Shown one piece after another: positions 52,586 to 61,661 of a stretch of DNA of 64,000 nucleotides. Each line of letters begins with the position of its first letter. Within the stretch, counting starts at the first letter, position 1. The notes under the pieces are model-generated. The model saw nothing but the letters and a program-made list of their open reading frames with translations. It was not told the origin of the DNA and made no database searches. A program made the position numbers and the translations under genes. This stretch comes from Capnocytophaga catalasegens (GTDB lineage: Bacteria; Bacteroidota; Bacteroidia; Flavobacteriales; Flavobacteriaceae), in contig NZ_BPMA01000027.1 in the NCBI RefSeq assembly GCF_026005215.1, forward strand, positions 1 to 64,000, given 5' to 3'.

Positions 52586-53710
52586 ATGAAATATTTTCAA
52601 TTTATACTATACAGCTTATTGTCTATCCATTACATACAAGCTCAAAGTGAAAGCCCACAGATAGTTATGTCAAAGCGAATGCAATATTCGCAATTAGCAA
52701 GCCCTGATGATAAGCAACTTTTTTTGATAGATTTCTGGGCTACTTGGTGTGCCCCTTGTATTACTGTTTCAGAATATCTCAACGTAGTTCAAGCCAAATA
52801 TGCTAAAGAATTGTATGTACTTTCTCTCTCGGAAGAAAATCCTGAGATTGTTGAAAAATTTTTGAAACGGCACAAAACCAAACTCGCTGTAAGTCTTGAT
52901 TATGATAATCAAAATTTTAAACAATACAATATCAGAGCTTTGCCTTCGGGGGTATTGCTCAATGCTGAAGGAAAAATTATATGGAGAGGCAATCCTGCTG
53001 ACCTTAAAGACAGACAGATAGACCAATTTTTACGACAAAATCAAAGAAAAGTTCCGATTTATAATTTTTTACAATATAAATCATACGAAACAGAAACGAT
53101 ACAATCAATTGAAATAGAAGGAGATTACAAGTTAAATGAGATTACTTACAATCCGCAAACATTACCTATTGTTGAGCAACTCAATGACCAATTGACTTCT
53201 GTTAAAGGCTCTTTGCAACAAATTTTGGCATATTTGTTAGATACTGGTCAGCAACAGGTACAAGTTCGCAAACCTTTAAATCAATCTTATCAACTTATCA
53301 TCAATCAACAAGCTGATAAAAACGAAATTGTTTCTGCTATAAAAAAACAATTGGGACTCAAAAGTGAACAAACTCAAAAAACAGATGAAATCCTTGAAGT
53401 TACACTTGTTTCATATGATTTACTTTGGGATAAAAAACAAATAAATTGGGGGACTCCCAATGCTAAATTTTTGGTTGATGACAATCAAATAACAGCCGAC
53501 AATATGAGTATCCGCGAAATATTGGCTTTGATTTCCGAATTGCACAATATACCTATTCAACTTATGAATCAAAACCAATATATCAATTCTTATCCTTATG
53601 ATTGGCAGGTTCATTATCGGTTTAAAGATTTGTTAATCAGTAATTTGAATGATTATGGATTTAAAACAAATTTACAAAAAGGTAGTTTTCCTATTTATAT
53701 TTTTAATTGA
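52586..53710 (+). CDS. Secreted thioredoxin-like protein with DUF3738-like tail
   Basis: A 374-residue protein with a Sec signal (MKYFQFILYSLLSIHYIQAQ). The thioredoxin domain (FLIDFWATWCAPCITVSEYL, CAPC redox pair; YNIRALPSGVLLNAEGKIIW cis-Pro region) covers residues ~30-155. The C-terminal ~200 residues resemble TIGR03435/DUF3738 (QSYQLIINQQADKNEIVSAI; VSYDLLWDKKQINWGTPNAK). It is probably a periplasmic redox protein. It is monocistronic, divergent from the nuclease unit. Confidence 0.82.
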   Translation: MKYFQFILYSLLSIHYIQAQSESPQIVMSKRMQYSQLASPDDKQLFLIDFWATWCAPCITVSEYLNVVQAKYAKELYVLSLSEENPEIVEKFLKRHKTKLAVSLDYDNQNFKQYNIRALPSGVLLNAEGKIIWRGNPADLKDRQIDQFLRQNQRKVPIYNFLQYKSYETETIQSIEIEGDYKLNEITYNPQTLPIVEQLNDQLTSVKGSLQQILAYLLDTGQQQVQVRKPLNQSYQLIINQQADKNEIVSAIKKQLGLKSEQTQKTDEILEVTLVSYDLLWDKKQINWGTPNAKFLVDDNQITADNMSIREILALISELHNIPIQLMNQNQYINSYPYDWQVHYRFKDLLISNLNDYGFKTNLQKGSFPIYIFN

Positions 53711-54176
53711 TTGAAAAATTGGAGCTAATTGCATTGAGAAGTTGTATTATTATCTTGTCAATCACAAACAAAATTTAAAAAATCAAATAAGAATTTATCT
53801 GAAAAACTAGTTTTTGATACGATTTACAAATGATCAAATAAAATAGTTTAATAATGAAAATATAACCAATGAAACTTTTTTACAATAACAGGTATTATGG
53901 ATATAGCATACATAAATATATCGAAAATGGTATAATAAAACACCCAAAAGAAGGCATTATTTTTATCAAAGCAAACTAAATTAATTAGATTCAATATACT
54001 TAAAAACAACTTAGAAAATATAAAATTGAGTATATTAGAATCTCCTTTTTCTAATGTAAATGCTTGGTTTTAAGAAAAATAAAAATTTTATTAAAAAAAT
54101 GTATTACCATAATCTCAAATACAAAAAAGTAAAAAACAAAAATACATAGAAAATTTAGAATTTGATATTCTTTTTC
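53711..54176. other. AT-rich intergenic region with a 36-codon frame
   Basis: A 466-bp gap. The only frame of note is 53869-53979 (plus), 36 residues ending GIIKHPKEGIIFIKAN, with no family match that I recognise. It may be a remnant of a lost gene, or chance. Confidence 0.35.
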
Positions 54177-55379
54177 TTAGAATTGAATACGCCTTGAACC
54201 AATCCATGAGGCTATGGTGCCAAGTATCAAAATAGTACAAAATACGATAAAAACATCTATTGCGTTAATTTCAATCGGATAAGGAATAGGGGTAAGTGAG
54301 TTAGGATTTATCAAAAGTAAATGATATTTCTGTTGAAACCAAGCAATGCAAACCCCTAATATTACACCACATATGGCTCCAATAAGCGAAATTAAAAATC
54401 CTTGCAAGAAGAAAATTTGTTTCAGTTTGTAAGTTGTAACTCCCAATGCATAAAGTGTTTTCAGATTATGATGTTTGTCAAGAATCATCATAATAATCGC
54501 TCCGACCAAATTAAACAATGCAACAATCAGTACAAGCGTAAAAATAAGATACGTGGCTAAGTTTTCTGTATTGAACATTTTGTGCAAGTCTTCATTAAGT
54601 TCCATTCGATTTTTAACAATTACAGAATTGTCAAAAAGGGTGTTTATTCGTGATACAACTTCTTTTTCAGAGTCTTTTGAATCAATTTTTAACTCAATTC
54701 CAGAAATTTCTTTTTCGGAAAGCCCTAAAAGACGCTGTGCCAAGGGCAAAGAAGCGAAAACATATTTCCCATCTAAATCTTCGGTTACTCGATAATAATC
54801 AGAAACCAAAACCAACTCCTCTCGGTAAGGTCGTGTGTCAGAAGTAATACTCCCTTTGCCTGATTTTGGAACAATAATCTGTAAAGGAGACAAAGAGGTA
54901 TGAAGCCCCAAATTTAGATTTCGAGCAATATAATCACCTACAATTACATAATTGTCATCTAAAAACCAGTTATCAGGTTGTACAACCAAAATACTATCTA
55001 CCTGATTTACTTGCGGATAGTTTTCATCTACCCCTTTTATATATGCGATGTAATTCTTCTGATTATGACTTAGAAAAATGCGTTCTTCCAGCACTTGACT
55101 ATAAGCAATAACTCCTTTTAATTGTTTTATTTTATCCAATTTTTCTTGAGAAATCGTAATAAATTTTCCTGTTTTAGGTAGAATTTTTAAATCAGGGTCA
55201 AAAAAGGTTGAAAATGACAAACTGAATGCTTTGAGTCCTGCAAATCCTGCCAAAACAATCATCAGTGAAGCTCCTCCTATAATAAGTACAAAGGCAGACA
55301 TTCGATTGATAATATTTATTACATTCTGCGAACTTTTGGACTTAACATATCGCCATGCTATGTAGAGAGATATTTTCAA
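54177..55379 (-). CDS. LolC/LolE-type ABC transporter permease (FtsX domain)
   Basis: A 400-residue protein: N-terminal helix (SAFVLIIGGASLMIVLAGFA), a large periplasmic domain (residues ~50-260), then three C-terminal helices with the FtsX signature (NLKTLYALGVTTYKLKQIFF). It would act in lipoprotein release from the inner membrane or a related lipid export step, with an ATPase elsewhere. It starts 3 bp after rbfA. Confidence 0.87.
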   Translation of the reverse strand: MKISLYIAWRYVKSKSSQNVINIINRMSAFVLIIGGASLMIVLAGFAGLKAFSLSFSTFFDPDLKILPKTGKFITISQEKLDKIKQLKGVIAYSQVLEERIFLSHNQKNYIAYIKGVDENYPQVNQVDSILVVQPDNWFLDDNYVIVGDYIARNLNLGLHTSLSPLQIIVPKSGKGSITSDTRPYREELVLVSDYYRVTEDLDGKYVFASLPLAQRLLGLSEKEISGIELKIDSKDSEKEVVSRINTLFDNSVIVKNRMELNEDLHKMFNTENLATYLIFTLVLIVALFNLVGAIIMMILDKHHNLKTLYALGVTTYKLKQIFFLQGFLISLIGAICGVILGVCIAWFQQKYHLLLINPNSLTPIPYPIEINAIDVFIVFCTILILGTIASWIGSRRIQF

Positions 55380-55382
55380 ATA

Positions 55383-55775
55383 TTACGATTTTTTACGACG
55401 TTGAAGTAATTCAGGGTTTTCAATCGGATTATCAACTCCTGTAAGCGAACGTTCAATTTGGTTTAGATATTCCAATGAATCATCTATGAAAAATTCCAAT
55501 TCAGGCATTTTTCGAAGTTGATGGCGAGTAAGTTGCGCTATTTCGTGTTTGATAAGATGCGCATTGGAGCGTATTCCTGCTATTATCTCTTGTGATTTTT
55601 CATTTGGAAAAATACTGATATAAACCTTAGCAATAGTCAAATCAACCGTTATATGAACTTTCGTTACCGAAATAATCAGATTGGTTAATCCTCCTTGACG
55701 TACTGCTTTTTGAAGAATTTCTGCCAATTCTTTTTGTAATATTCCTGCTATTTTTTTCTGTCTGTTACTTTCCAT
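55383..55775 (-). CDS. rbfA: Ribosome-binding factor A
   Basis: A 130-residue KH-like protein: SNRQKKIAGILQKELAEILQ, VTKVHITVDLTIAKVYISIF, then LRKMPELEFFIDDSLEYLNQ. It binds the 30S subunit in late 16S maturation. A TACCTTTG box lies just upstream (minus, 55787-55780). The permease gene follows in the same unit. Confidence 0.94.
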   Translation of the reverse strand: MESNRQKKIAGILQKELAEILQKAVRQGGLTNLIISVTKVHITVDLTIAKVYISIFPNEKSQEIIAGIRSNAHLIKHEIAQLTRHQLRKMPELEFFIDDSLEYLNQIERSLTGVDNPIENPELLQRRKKS

Positions 55776-55908
55776 AGGGCAAAGGTAATGGTTTTGTACG
55801 AGATTTTAATATTTTTGGTCAATTAAATATCAAAATCAATAAAAAATCCGTTTTTCTTTTTCTGAAAAAGAAAAATATTTGTACCTTTGCAATCGCAATT
55901 TTTGAAAA

Positions 55909-56358
55909 ATGAATTTACAAACCAAAATCACTGAAGCCCTAAAAGAAGCTATGAAAGCCAAAGATACCATGGCATTGGAGTCTTTACGAGCTATAAAATC
56001 AGCTATCTTACTAGCAAATACAGAAGCTGGAGCTTCGGGAGAATTGTCAGAAGAAGACGAAATAAAACTTTTGCAAAAATTAGTCAAACAACGCAAAGAA
56101 AGCGCTTTGCTTTATCAACAAAAAGGAAGAAAAGACTTAGCTACGCCCGAATTGGCACAAGCAGATATCATTTCGCAATTTCTACCTAAGCAATTGGACC
56201 AAACAGAAGTAGAAAAAATAATTAAAGAAATTATCGCAAAAGTAGGTGCTTCGGGAATGAAAGACATGGGAAAAGTAATGGGCAATGCTTCAAAAGAATT
56301 GGCTGGAAAGGCAGACGGAAAACTTATTTCTTCTATTGTAAAGAAATTATTATCATAA
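55909..56358 (+). CDS. yqeY: GatB/YqeY domain protein
   Basis: A 149-residue helical protein with the YqeY signature: ALKEAMKAKDTMALESLRAI, RKESALLYQQKGRKDLATPE and GASGMKDMGKVMGNASKELA. It resembles the tRNA-binding tail domain of GatB; its role as a standalone protein is unclear. A TACCTTTG box (55882-55889) is upstream. It lies directly before tRNA-Arg. Confidence 0.92.
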   Translation: MNLQTKITEALKEAMKAKDTMALESLRAIKSAILLANTEAGASGELSEEDEIKLLQKLVKQRKESALLYQQKGRKDLATPELAQADIISQFLPKQLDQTEVEKIIKEIIAKVGASGMKDMGKVMGNASKELAGKADGKLISSIVKKLLS

Positions 56359-56364
56359 CTATAA

Positions 56365-56438
56365 GGCCGCATAGTTCAACTGGATAGAATATCAGATTTC
56401 GGCTCTGAGGGTTGGGGGTTCGAATCCTCCTGCGGTCA
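56365..56438 (+). tRNA. tRNA-Arg (anticodon TCG)
   Basis: 74 nt fold as a cloverleaf: acceptor GGCCGCA/TGCGGTC, D-stem GTTC/GAAT, anticodon stem TCAGA/TCTGA with loop TTTCGGC (anticodon TCG, reads CGA), T-stem GGGGG/CCTCC with TTCGAAT loop, and discriminator A. The CCA end is not encoded. A terminator follows at 56472. Confidence 0.95.
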
Positions 56439-56471
56439 CAAAGGATTATTTATTTAAAGTTAAAAAATTAA

Positions 56472-56507
56472 AACATCAATAGAATTTGTGTTTATTGGTG
56501 TTTTTTT
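56472..56507 (+). terminator. tRNA-Arg terminator
   Basis: AACATCAATA pairs with TATTGGTGTT (one wobble) and is followed by T7. Confidence 0.75.
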
Positions 56508-56657
56508 ATATCTGTTTGCATTCTAAAATTTAATATTGATAATAACTTGTTTACACTTTTCCGATAAATTTTCATCAAAATAAAAATACTAAAATTTCTT
56601 GAAACTTTTACTTTTTAGAAAAATTTAGATAGGTTTCCAATTAAAAATATAAAAGAA

Positions 56658-56936
56658 ATGGAAAAAAAAGAAGAAAAAATGAATAAATTCATCTCTATCT
56701 TGGGTTGGATAGGTACAGCAATGTCTGTGGCAATGTACGTAGCTTATATAGACCAAATTGGCAGAACACTTGGTGATGCTACAGGACCTTGGATACAACC
56801 TCTTGTAGCGGGAATTAACTGTACCATTTGGACATGTTATGGACTTTTTAAAACGCCTCGTGACCTACCAATAGCATTTGCCAATATGCCTGGTGTTTTT
56901 TTCGGATTTACCGCAGCAATATCAGCACTTATATAA
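56658..56936 (+). CDS. SemiSWEET-type sugar transporter
   Basis: A 92-residue, three-helix protein: LGWIGTAMSVAMYVAYIDQI, WIQPLVAGINCTIWTCYGLF and FANMPGVFFGFTAAISALI, the half-SWEET pattern that works as a dimer. In the first helix the usual PQ pair reads DQ (codon GAC), losing the hinge Pro known to matter for SemiSWEET gating. It may still transport sugar, or be altered. A second in-frame ATG at 56679 (MNKFISILGW) is also a possible start. A strong terminator (56936-56967) follows. Confidence 0.85.
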   Translation: MEKKEEKMNKFISILGWIGTAMSVAMYVAYIDQIGRTLGDATGPWIQPLVAGINCTIWTCYGLFKTPRDLPIAFANMPGVFFGFTAAISALI

Positions 56937-56967
56937 AAAGGAGGAAACAACCATTTCCTCCTTTTTT
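56936..56967 (+). terminator. Terminator after the SemiSWEET gene
   Basis: GGAGGAAA and TTTCCTCC form an 8-bp stem with a 6-base loop and a T6 tail. Confidence 0.9.
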
Positions 56968-56989
56968 AAATAAATAATTAGTTTCGTTA

Positions 56990-57799
56990 TTATTTAAAAT
57001 ACTCTAATGTTTGTTCAAATTTGGCAACAATTTTATCTTCAAGATACTCTTTTTTGAGTATCCAATTTTTCTTTTTATCGTATTGGTACGTGAGTGTTTT
57101 TTTGTCAATAATTATATTACTTGCATCGTATTCTACAACTTCGGTTTCATTTCCGCGTTTATCAAACTTGTAGGTGAATTTCTGAATAAGTTCGCCCTGT
57201 GGATATACAGCTACAATTTCTGTACGATTATTTCTCTTATCGTTGTAGGTAATTGTTTCAAAAAGTTGGTGTTTTTCGTCGTATTTTAATTCTTTTATTA
57301 CATTACCTTTCGAATCGTATGAAGAAACTATTCGTTCAAAACAATTATCAGCACTACAAAGTTTTTTCTCTATTTCATTTCCTTTATTATCGTATTTCCA
57401 AAGAATTTTTTGTAAAAGAGAACCATCAGGGAATAATGCTTTTTCTTCTATTTTATTACCTTTATCATCGTAAGATAATTCGTTTAAAAAAACAACTTCT
57501 CCTTCGGGATTATATGAAACGGATTTGACAATCAACTTTTTATCATTGTATTGTTCCACTATTCGGGTTTTTGAACCTTGTAAGTTTAGTTCCATTTCGG
57601 TAATGTTTCCCATAGTGTTGAATGTTGTAAATTGTTCAGTGTATGAGCTCCCAACATTATCATTGAGCATTGGTCGATATTCTACAATGTGAGAAGTTTT
57701 TACTTTTCCGTTGAATTTAGCTACTTGCCAATGATTTTTATTTTTTTGTGCAAAACCTGCAATCGAAAAAGTAATAAGGAATAAAAATATTTTTCTCAT
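56990..57799 (-). CDS. Secreted protein with YD/RHS-like repeats
   Basis: A 269-residue protein with a signal peptide (MRKIFLFLITFSIAGFAQ). The body has about seven ~20-residue repeats of the form Y-D-x-K-G-N-x-I/E (YDDKGNKIEEKALFPDGSLL, YDNKGNEIEKKL, YDSKGNVIKELKYD). This is the YD/RHS-like or MORN-like pattern, but with no toxin tip or shell domain. It may be a surface or periplasmic binding protein. Minus-strand TACTTTTG (57831-57824) and TTTG (57850-57847) lie upstream, 15 bp apart. Confidence 0.75.
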   Translation of the reverse strand: MRKIFLFLITFSIAGFAQKNKNHWQVAKFNGKVKTSHIVEYRPMLNDNVGSSYTEQFTTFNTMGNITEMELNLQGSKTRIVEQYNDKKLIVKSVSYNPEGEVVFLNELSYDDKGNKIEEKALFPDGSLLQKILWKYDNKGNEIEKKLCSADNCFERIVSSYDSKGNVIKELKYDEKHQLFETITYNDKRNNRTEIVAVYPQGELIQKFTYKFDKRGNETEVVEYDASNIIIDKKTLTYQYDKKKNWILKKEYLEDKIVAKFEQTLEYFK

Positions 57800-57912
57800 T
57801 ATTTAAATAAATTAGAATTTGTACAAAAGTAAAAATTTTTACCATACAAAAAAATAAATCATACAGATTTTTCGTATTTATCAATATTTTAAAGAGAAAT
57901 GATTTGAAAATA

Positions 57913-58812
57913 TTAAATACCCAAACGATTTTTATATTCTTTTTTAAAACGTCGATAGAATAGGGGATATGTGAGCAAATGAAAGATATACACAATGGGC
58001 ATCAGTATCCAAATAGCAAAATACAAATATAAGTGAAATCCTTTAAGCCATTGCTTTCGGTAAGAACTTTGATAGGCGTTTTTTGCCCAAAAATGAAAAA
58101 TATGATTGGCTTTTTTGTCTGCCGAAATAAGAAATGGATTTGTTTGTACTCCTTTGTTAGCGATGATTTTGTCTTGTAATCCTTCGTAATGATTTGATAC
58201 TAAATGGGGGAGAAGTACTTCTCCAAATTTACCTGCCTCTTGTATGTCTTTTTCAGAAACGCCAGGGCGGGGGAAAATACCTAAATATTTTGTCTTTTTA
58301 CCCGAAAACATCCAATGAACGATTGTAATTACACTTATATGATTGATATGTGGGTCAGTAAGTGCTATATTTCCTATAAGAGTAGCTTGGTTTTGACTCA
58401 GAAGCGTTTTTATTTTCTGTTGTGCCATTACCCACATATTGCGCGTTCCCGAAATGGTCAATACGGGTTTTTGAGCTAATATTTTTTTAGCTTCAAGACT
58501 TTTCAAAAAAGAAGTAATAGGTATAGAAGGCGATAGAAACCAAACCTGATACGCCAGAATAATCAAATCATAGTTTGTTGAAACAATGTCAGATGCAACA
58601 GGGACAATCGGTTGGGCTATTTGCAAAAATGATTCAGGAAAAGCACCAAAAAAACTTTCACTTGACCAAGGAAATGGATACTCTTTTTCCATCAGTATCT
58701 GATAATAATCAATAGAAATGGAAGAATTGACTTGCAAAGGAGCAACCACACGATCGACAATCTCTTTAAGTTGCCCTGTTTGCGTATAGTAGATTACTAA
58801 TATTTTTTTCAT
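57913..58812 (-). CDS. DarA-like dialkylresorcinol/pigment-associated flavodoxin-fold protein
   Basis: A 299-residue protein: a flavodoxin-like start (KKILVIYYTQTGQLKEIVDR), LIILAYQVWFLSPSIPITSF and PVLTISGTRNMWVMAQQKIK, then a C-terminal membrane hairpin (YLYFAIWILMPIVYIFHLLT). It resembles DarA-type proteins from flexirubin/dialkylresorcinol clusters. It is on the same strand as the acyltransferase, ACP and ketosynthase genes but separated from them by the methyltransferase gene. Its function in resorcinol or pigment formation is inferred. Confidence 0.78.
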   Translation of the reverse strand: MKKILVIYYTQTGQLKEIVDRVVAPLQVNSSISIDYYQILMEKEYPFPWSSESFFGAFPESFLQIAQPIVPVASDIVSTNYDLIILAYQVWFLSPSIPITSFLKSLEAKKILAQKPVLTISGTRNMWVMAQQKIKTLLSQNQATLIGNIALTDPHINHISVITIVHWMFSGKKTKYLGIFPRPGVSEKDIQEAGKFGEVLLPHLVSNHYEGLQDKIIANKGVQTNPFLISADKKANHIFHFWAKNAYQSSYRKQWLKGFHLYLYFAIWILMPIVYIFHLLTYPLFYRRFKKEYKNRLGI

Positions 58813-58899
58813 TTTATTTCTTTAAAAACCTATATTCAAGTTTTATATAAGGTCAAGAATTCATTTTATATAAATAAGGCATGCTTTGTTTGTACACAT

Positions 58900-61479
58900 T
58901 TATGCTTTCAAAAATCCGTACTCATACACTTTGGGTTGTATTTTTTCAGCCAATACTTTTAGAGCTTCGCGCAGGTTGCCGATGAGCTGGTTATAATGCT
59001 CGTCTTCGCTTTTGTTATTCATACGCCCTTTGGTATTATTGCCTGTCAGTGCTACCGACCGTCCTTGGAAGTACTCGCGAATGTCGTAAAGCGAGGCATT
59101 TACATTGATGTTTTCTTGGCTGTAATAGTATCGCCAAAGCTCTCGCCCTGCATCGAAAACGGCGGTGGCTTCCTCTGAAAAAATAAGCGCCCCAGCTTTC
59201 TCCCAAAGAGAGGGAGCTTTTGATTGTTCAAAATTCATTGTCATTTGTGAGCCAGTTTCCCTTCCTTCGGAGGGGTTAGGGGAGGCTTGGATTTTCCCTT
59301 TGATAAAATCGGTCATAAAATGAGAGGCAAACCGCTCGGGAGCATTGACTTCTGCTTCCGTAAAGGGTATCCAGTGGTTCCCCCTAACCCCCGAAGGAGG
59401 AACAGCTCCCTCTCTTTCGGAGAGGGCGGGGGGTGAGGAACTTATTCTATTCTGCCCGTGGAAAAGGGTAAACGCTAAACAATCACTCTGAAACTCCGTG
59501 TCGGTCTGCCAATTATCATTAGGATATAAAAACTGGTCTCTATCATTTAGCCAATCCGCAGCGATGCAATGGCGTACGGCGAAGAATATTGATAGAATAC
59601 TTAAATTATTTATGTTAAAAAATTCGTGTACTCCTCCTCCTTTTACCCCATCTTTATTTAAGAAATTATCTATAAAAACCGCTCTTTGATTTTGAAAGTC
59701 GTTATTTCTTGATGCGAGATGCCCAATGGTTGGAAGATTGGGATTTCTAAAAGTTTTACTCCAAGCACTTATAAGTTTTTTGCCATCGGTATTATAAAAA
59801 GCCTTACCTTGAGTATAAAATCCTTTTCTATTATAAACATCAGAAATAATTTCCTTAAAATTTTCCTTAATTTCATTATTCCAAATTTTGAAACCAATAG
59901 GAAATTCTCCCGTAACATTATCAAAAGTATTGGCTGGAACTACAAAAATTTTTTCGAGCTTCGCTCGATACACCTTTCGGAAATCCGAAAAGTTAGGAGA
60001 TTGCAGAATTTTCAAAGTTGAAAATTCTGCAATCTTGCATTGAGGTATTTCACAATAAATTCGTATTAAAAACTGGGCGTAAAGTTCATTTCCTCCTTTT
60101 TTAATTATTGTTTTATATTTTTGGTAAGTTTTGTTGTCAATACTTGTTCCTGCTTTATTCTCTCCTGTTCCTGCTAATTGTTTTGCATTCCCTGCCTCCG
60201 CATACGGTGGGTTAATATAGATGACTAATTTTTTGCGTTTTTCTTCGCTGTTTATAATATCAAAAAGGCTGTCAGGCAGTTTGCCTCCTTTTGAAATCGG
60301 TACAAATTCGTCATTCAGAAAATCAAACTGAAAGCAGTGGTTTTTCAGTAGGTTAGCTCCGTGTTCGGCTCTTTCGTGCATTACATTGACATCGGCTTGG
60401 TCAAGGGTAGAGGCGTAAATGTTGTATTTGTTGGAAAGTCCTGCCAAAAGGTTGCCCGTACCAGCGGCACAATCCCAAATGTAGTAATTGTCTTGCCAAT
60501 CTTCCCCAAAATAATCGGTGAGGTATTTTTGCGACAGCTCTACCCATTGACGTGGGGTAAAGAATGCCCCTTTGCGTTCGCGTATATCTTGTGGCACGAG
60601 GAGGTCTCTCCGTTCAATGATGTACTCTTGGTAAGCCTCTACAGGTGGGCGTTTGTAGATTTTCCAGAAATTCTGATAAATTTCTTTATTGCCAATACGA
60701 ATAAAGGCATCGAAACCAAATAGATTGCTGAGGTTTTCTTTCGCAATTTTGTATCCTTGATGTTCAAATATTACAAATAGACTCTTGCGAATTGCCTCAT
60801 CGTCTTCTATGTTGGGGGTGTTGTTGTCATCAACAAAGAGATCAGCAAGGAAGAAATCGCTATCAAGAATGTTTTGCTTTTTCAGGTTATCCCAATCGAT
60901 TTGTATAATGGGTTTTACCACCATAACCCATTTCATATAGATATTGAAAAAGTTGTTTTTGTCAATTTTTATTTTATTATGCTCACTTCCTTGTATCAGA
61001 TTATTTTTGATGAAAAAACGGAGTTGTTCGGCATCATTTTCCCAATCATAAATAAAGGCGTTTAGATTGAGTATTGCCTCGATACGGTCTTTAATGAGTT
61101 TGAACTCACGTGTTTGGTGGTTAGAGGGGGTTACATTCCAGTTAAAATCGTTTATATAAAAGATATCCTGAATGCTATCGTATGCCACAAAGGCAATTTT
61201 CTGAAAGTCGAATGCTCCAAGAAAGGCTGGCGGAAGGGTTTTGTCAAAAGTTCTCGCCTTGCCGATAGTCAGTAGCAGCTGTACAAACATTTCGACTACC
61301 TCGGAAGTATTTCTTTTTGCTTCAGCCCATAAAAGGGGAATACGTGCAAAGAGTGTATCGTCTTTCGGATATACAGAAAAATCAATATTACCAATGATTT
61401 CGGTGGTGTTGAAGTCGGTAAACCATTCGGCACCTACTTTGTTTTTTAGTTCTTCCTCGCGTATGTTGTTGTATTTCAT
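58900..61479 (-). CDS. Single-chain DNA methyltransferase-nuclease (type IIG-like)
   Basis: An 859-residue protein. N-terminal residues ~20-60 hold a PD-(D/E)xK-like pattern (IDFSVYP with D33; WAEAKR with E53-x-K55). The methyltransferase core has motif I WDCAAGTGNLLAGL (~335) and motif IV INPPYAEAGN (~423), the NPPY of N6-adenine enzymes. The ~678-763 region contains three translated palindromic repeats (separate entry). It likely restricts and modifies DNA at one site type. It is an isolated gene between pigment-type genes, suggesting insertion. Confidence 0.82.
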   Translation of the reverse strand: MKYNNIREEELKNKVGAEWFTDFNTTEIIGNIDFSVYPKDDTLFARIPLLWAEAKRNTSEVVEMFVQLLLTIGKARTFDKTLPPAFLGAFDFQKIAFVAYDSIQDIFYINDFNWNVTPSNHQTREFKLIKDRIEAILNLNAFIYDWENDAEQLRFFIKNNLIQGSEHNKIKIDKNNFFNIYMKWVMVVKPIIQIDWDNLKKQNILDSDFFLADLFVDDNNTPNIEDDEAIRKSLFVIFEHQGYKIAKENLSNLFGFDAFIRIGNKEIYQNFWKIYKRPPVEAYQEYIIERRDLLVPQDIRERKGAFFTPRQWVELSQKYLTDYFGEDWQDNYYIWDCAAGTGNLLAGLSNKYNIYASTLDQADVNVMHERAEHGANLLKNHCFQFDFLNDEFVPISKGGKLPDSLFDIINSEEKRKKLVIYINPPYAEAGNAKQLAGTGENKAGTSIDNKTYQKYKTIIKKGGNELYAQFLIRIYCEIPQCKIAEFSTLKILQSPNFSDFRKVYRAKLEKIFVVPANTFDNVTGEFPIGFKIWNNEIKENFKEIISDVYNRKGFYTQGKAFYNTDGKKLISAWSKTFRNPNLPTIGHLASRNNDFQNQRAVFIDNFLNKDGVKGGGVHEFFNINNLSILSIFFAVRHCIAADWLNDRDQFLYPNDNWQTDTEFQSDCLAFTLFHGQNRISSSPPALSEREGAVPPSGVRGNHWIPFTEAEVNAPERFASHFMTDFIKGKIQASPNPSEGRETGSQMTMNFEQSKAPSLWEKAGALIFSEEATAVFDAGRELWRYYYSQENINVNASLYDIREYFQGRSVALTGNNTKGRMNNKSEDEHYNQLIGNLREALKVLAEKIQPKVYEYGFLKA
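59190..59446. repeat. Three palindromic repeats inside the methyltransferase frame
   Basis: At 59378-59446, 59255-59295 and 59190-59220 lie GC-rich palindromic pieces, e.g. CCCTCTC-TTTCG-GAGAGGG near 59408 and CCTTCGGAGGGGTTAGGGG near 59263. The coding strand translates them in frame as SSPPALSEREGAVPPSGVRG, ASPNPSEGRE and APSLWEKAG. These strings are typical of dispersed Bacteroidota intergenic repeats translated by chance, here kept open within a protein. Confidence 0.75.
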
Positions 61480-61661
61480 TTTCTTGGGTATCGGTTTGAT
61501 TGTTTAGTATCAAACGAGTGTAAAAGTAGTAAAATATTTTTTAAAGTAAAGCTTATCCTATAATATTTTTTATTTTTTCGTGGAAGAAATTTAATTTTTT
61601 TCATGAAGTTTCTTTTATTAAAATACGCAGATTTTGTATTTTATAAACACTAGTTACGATA

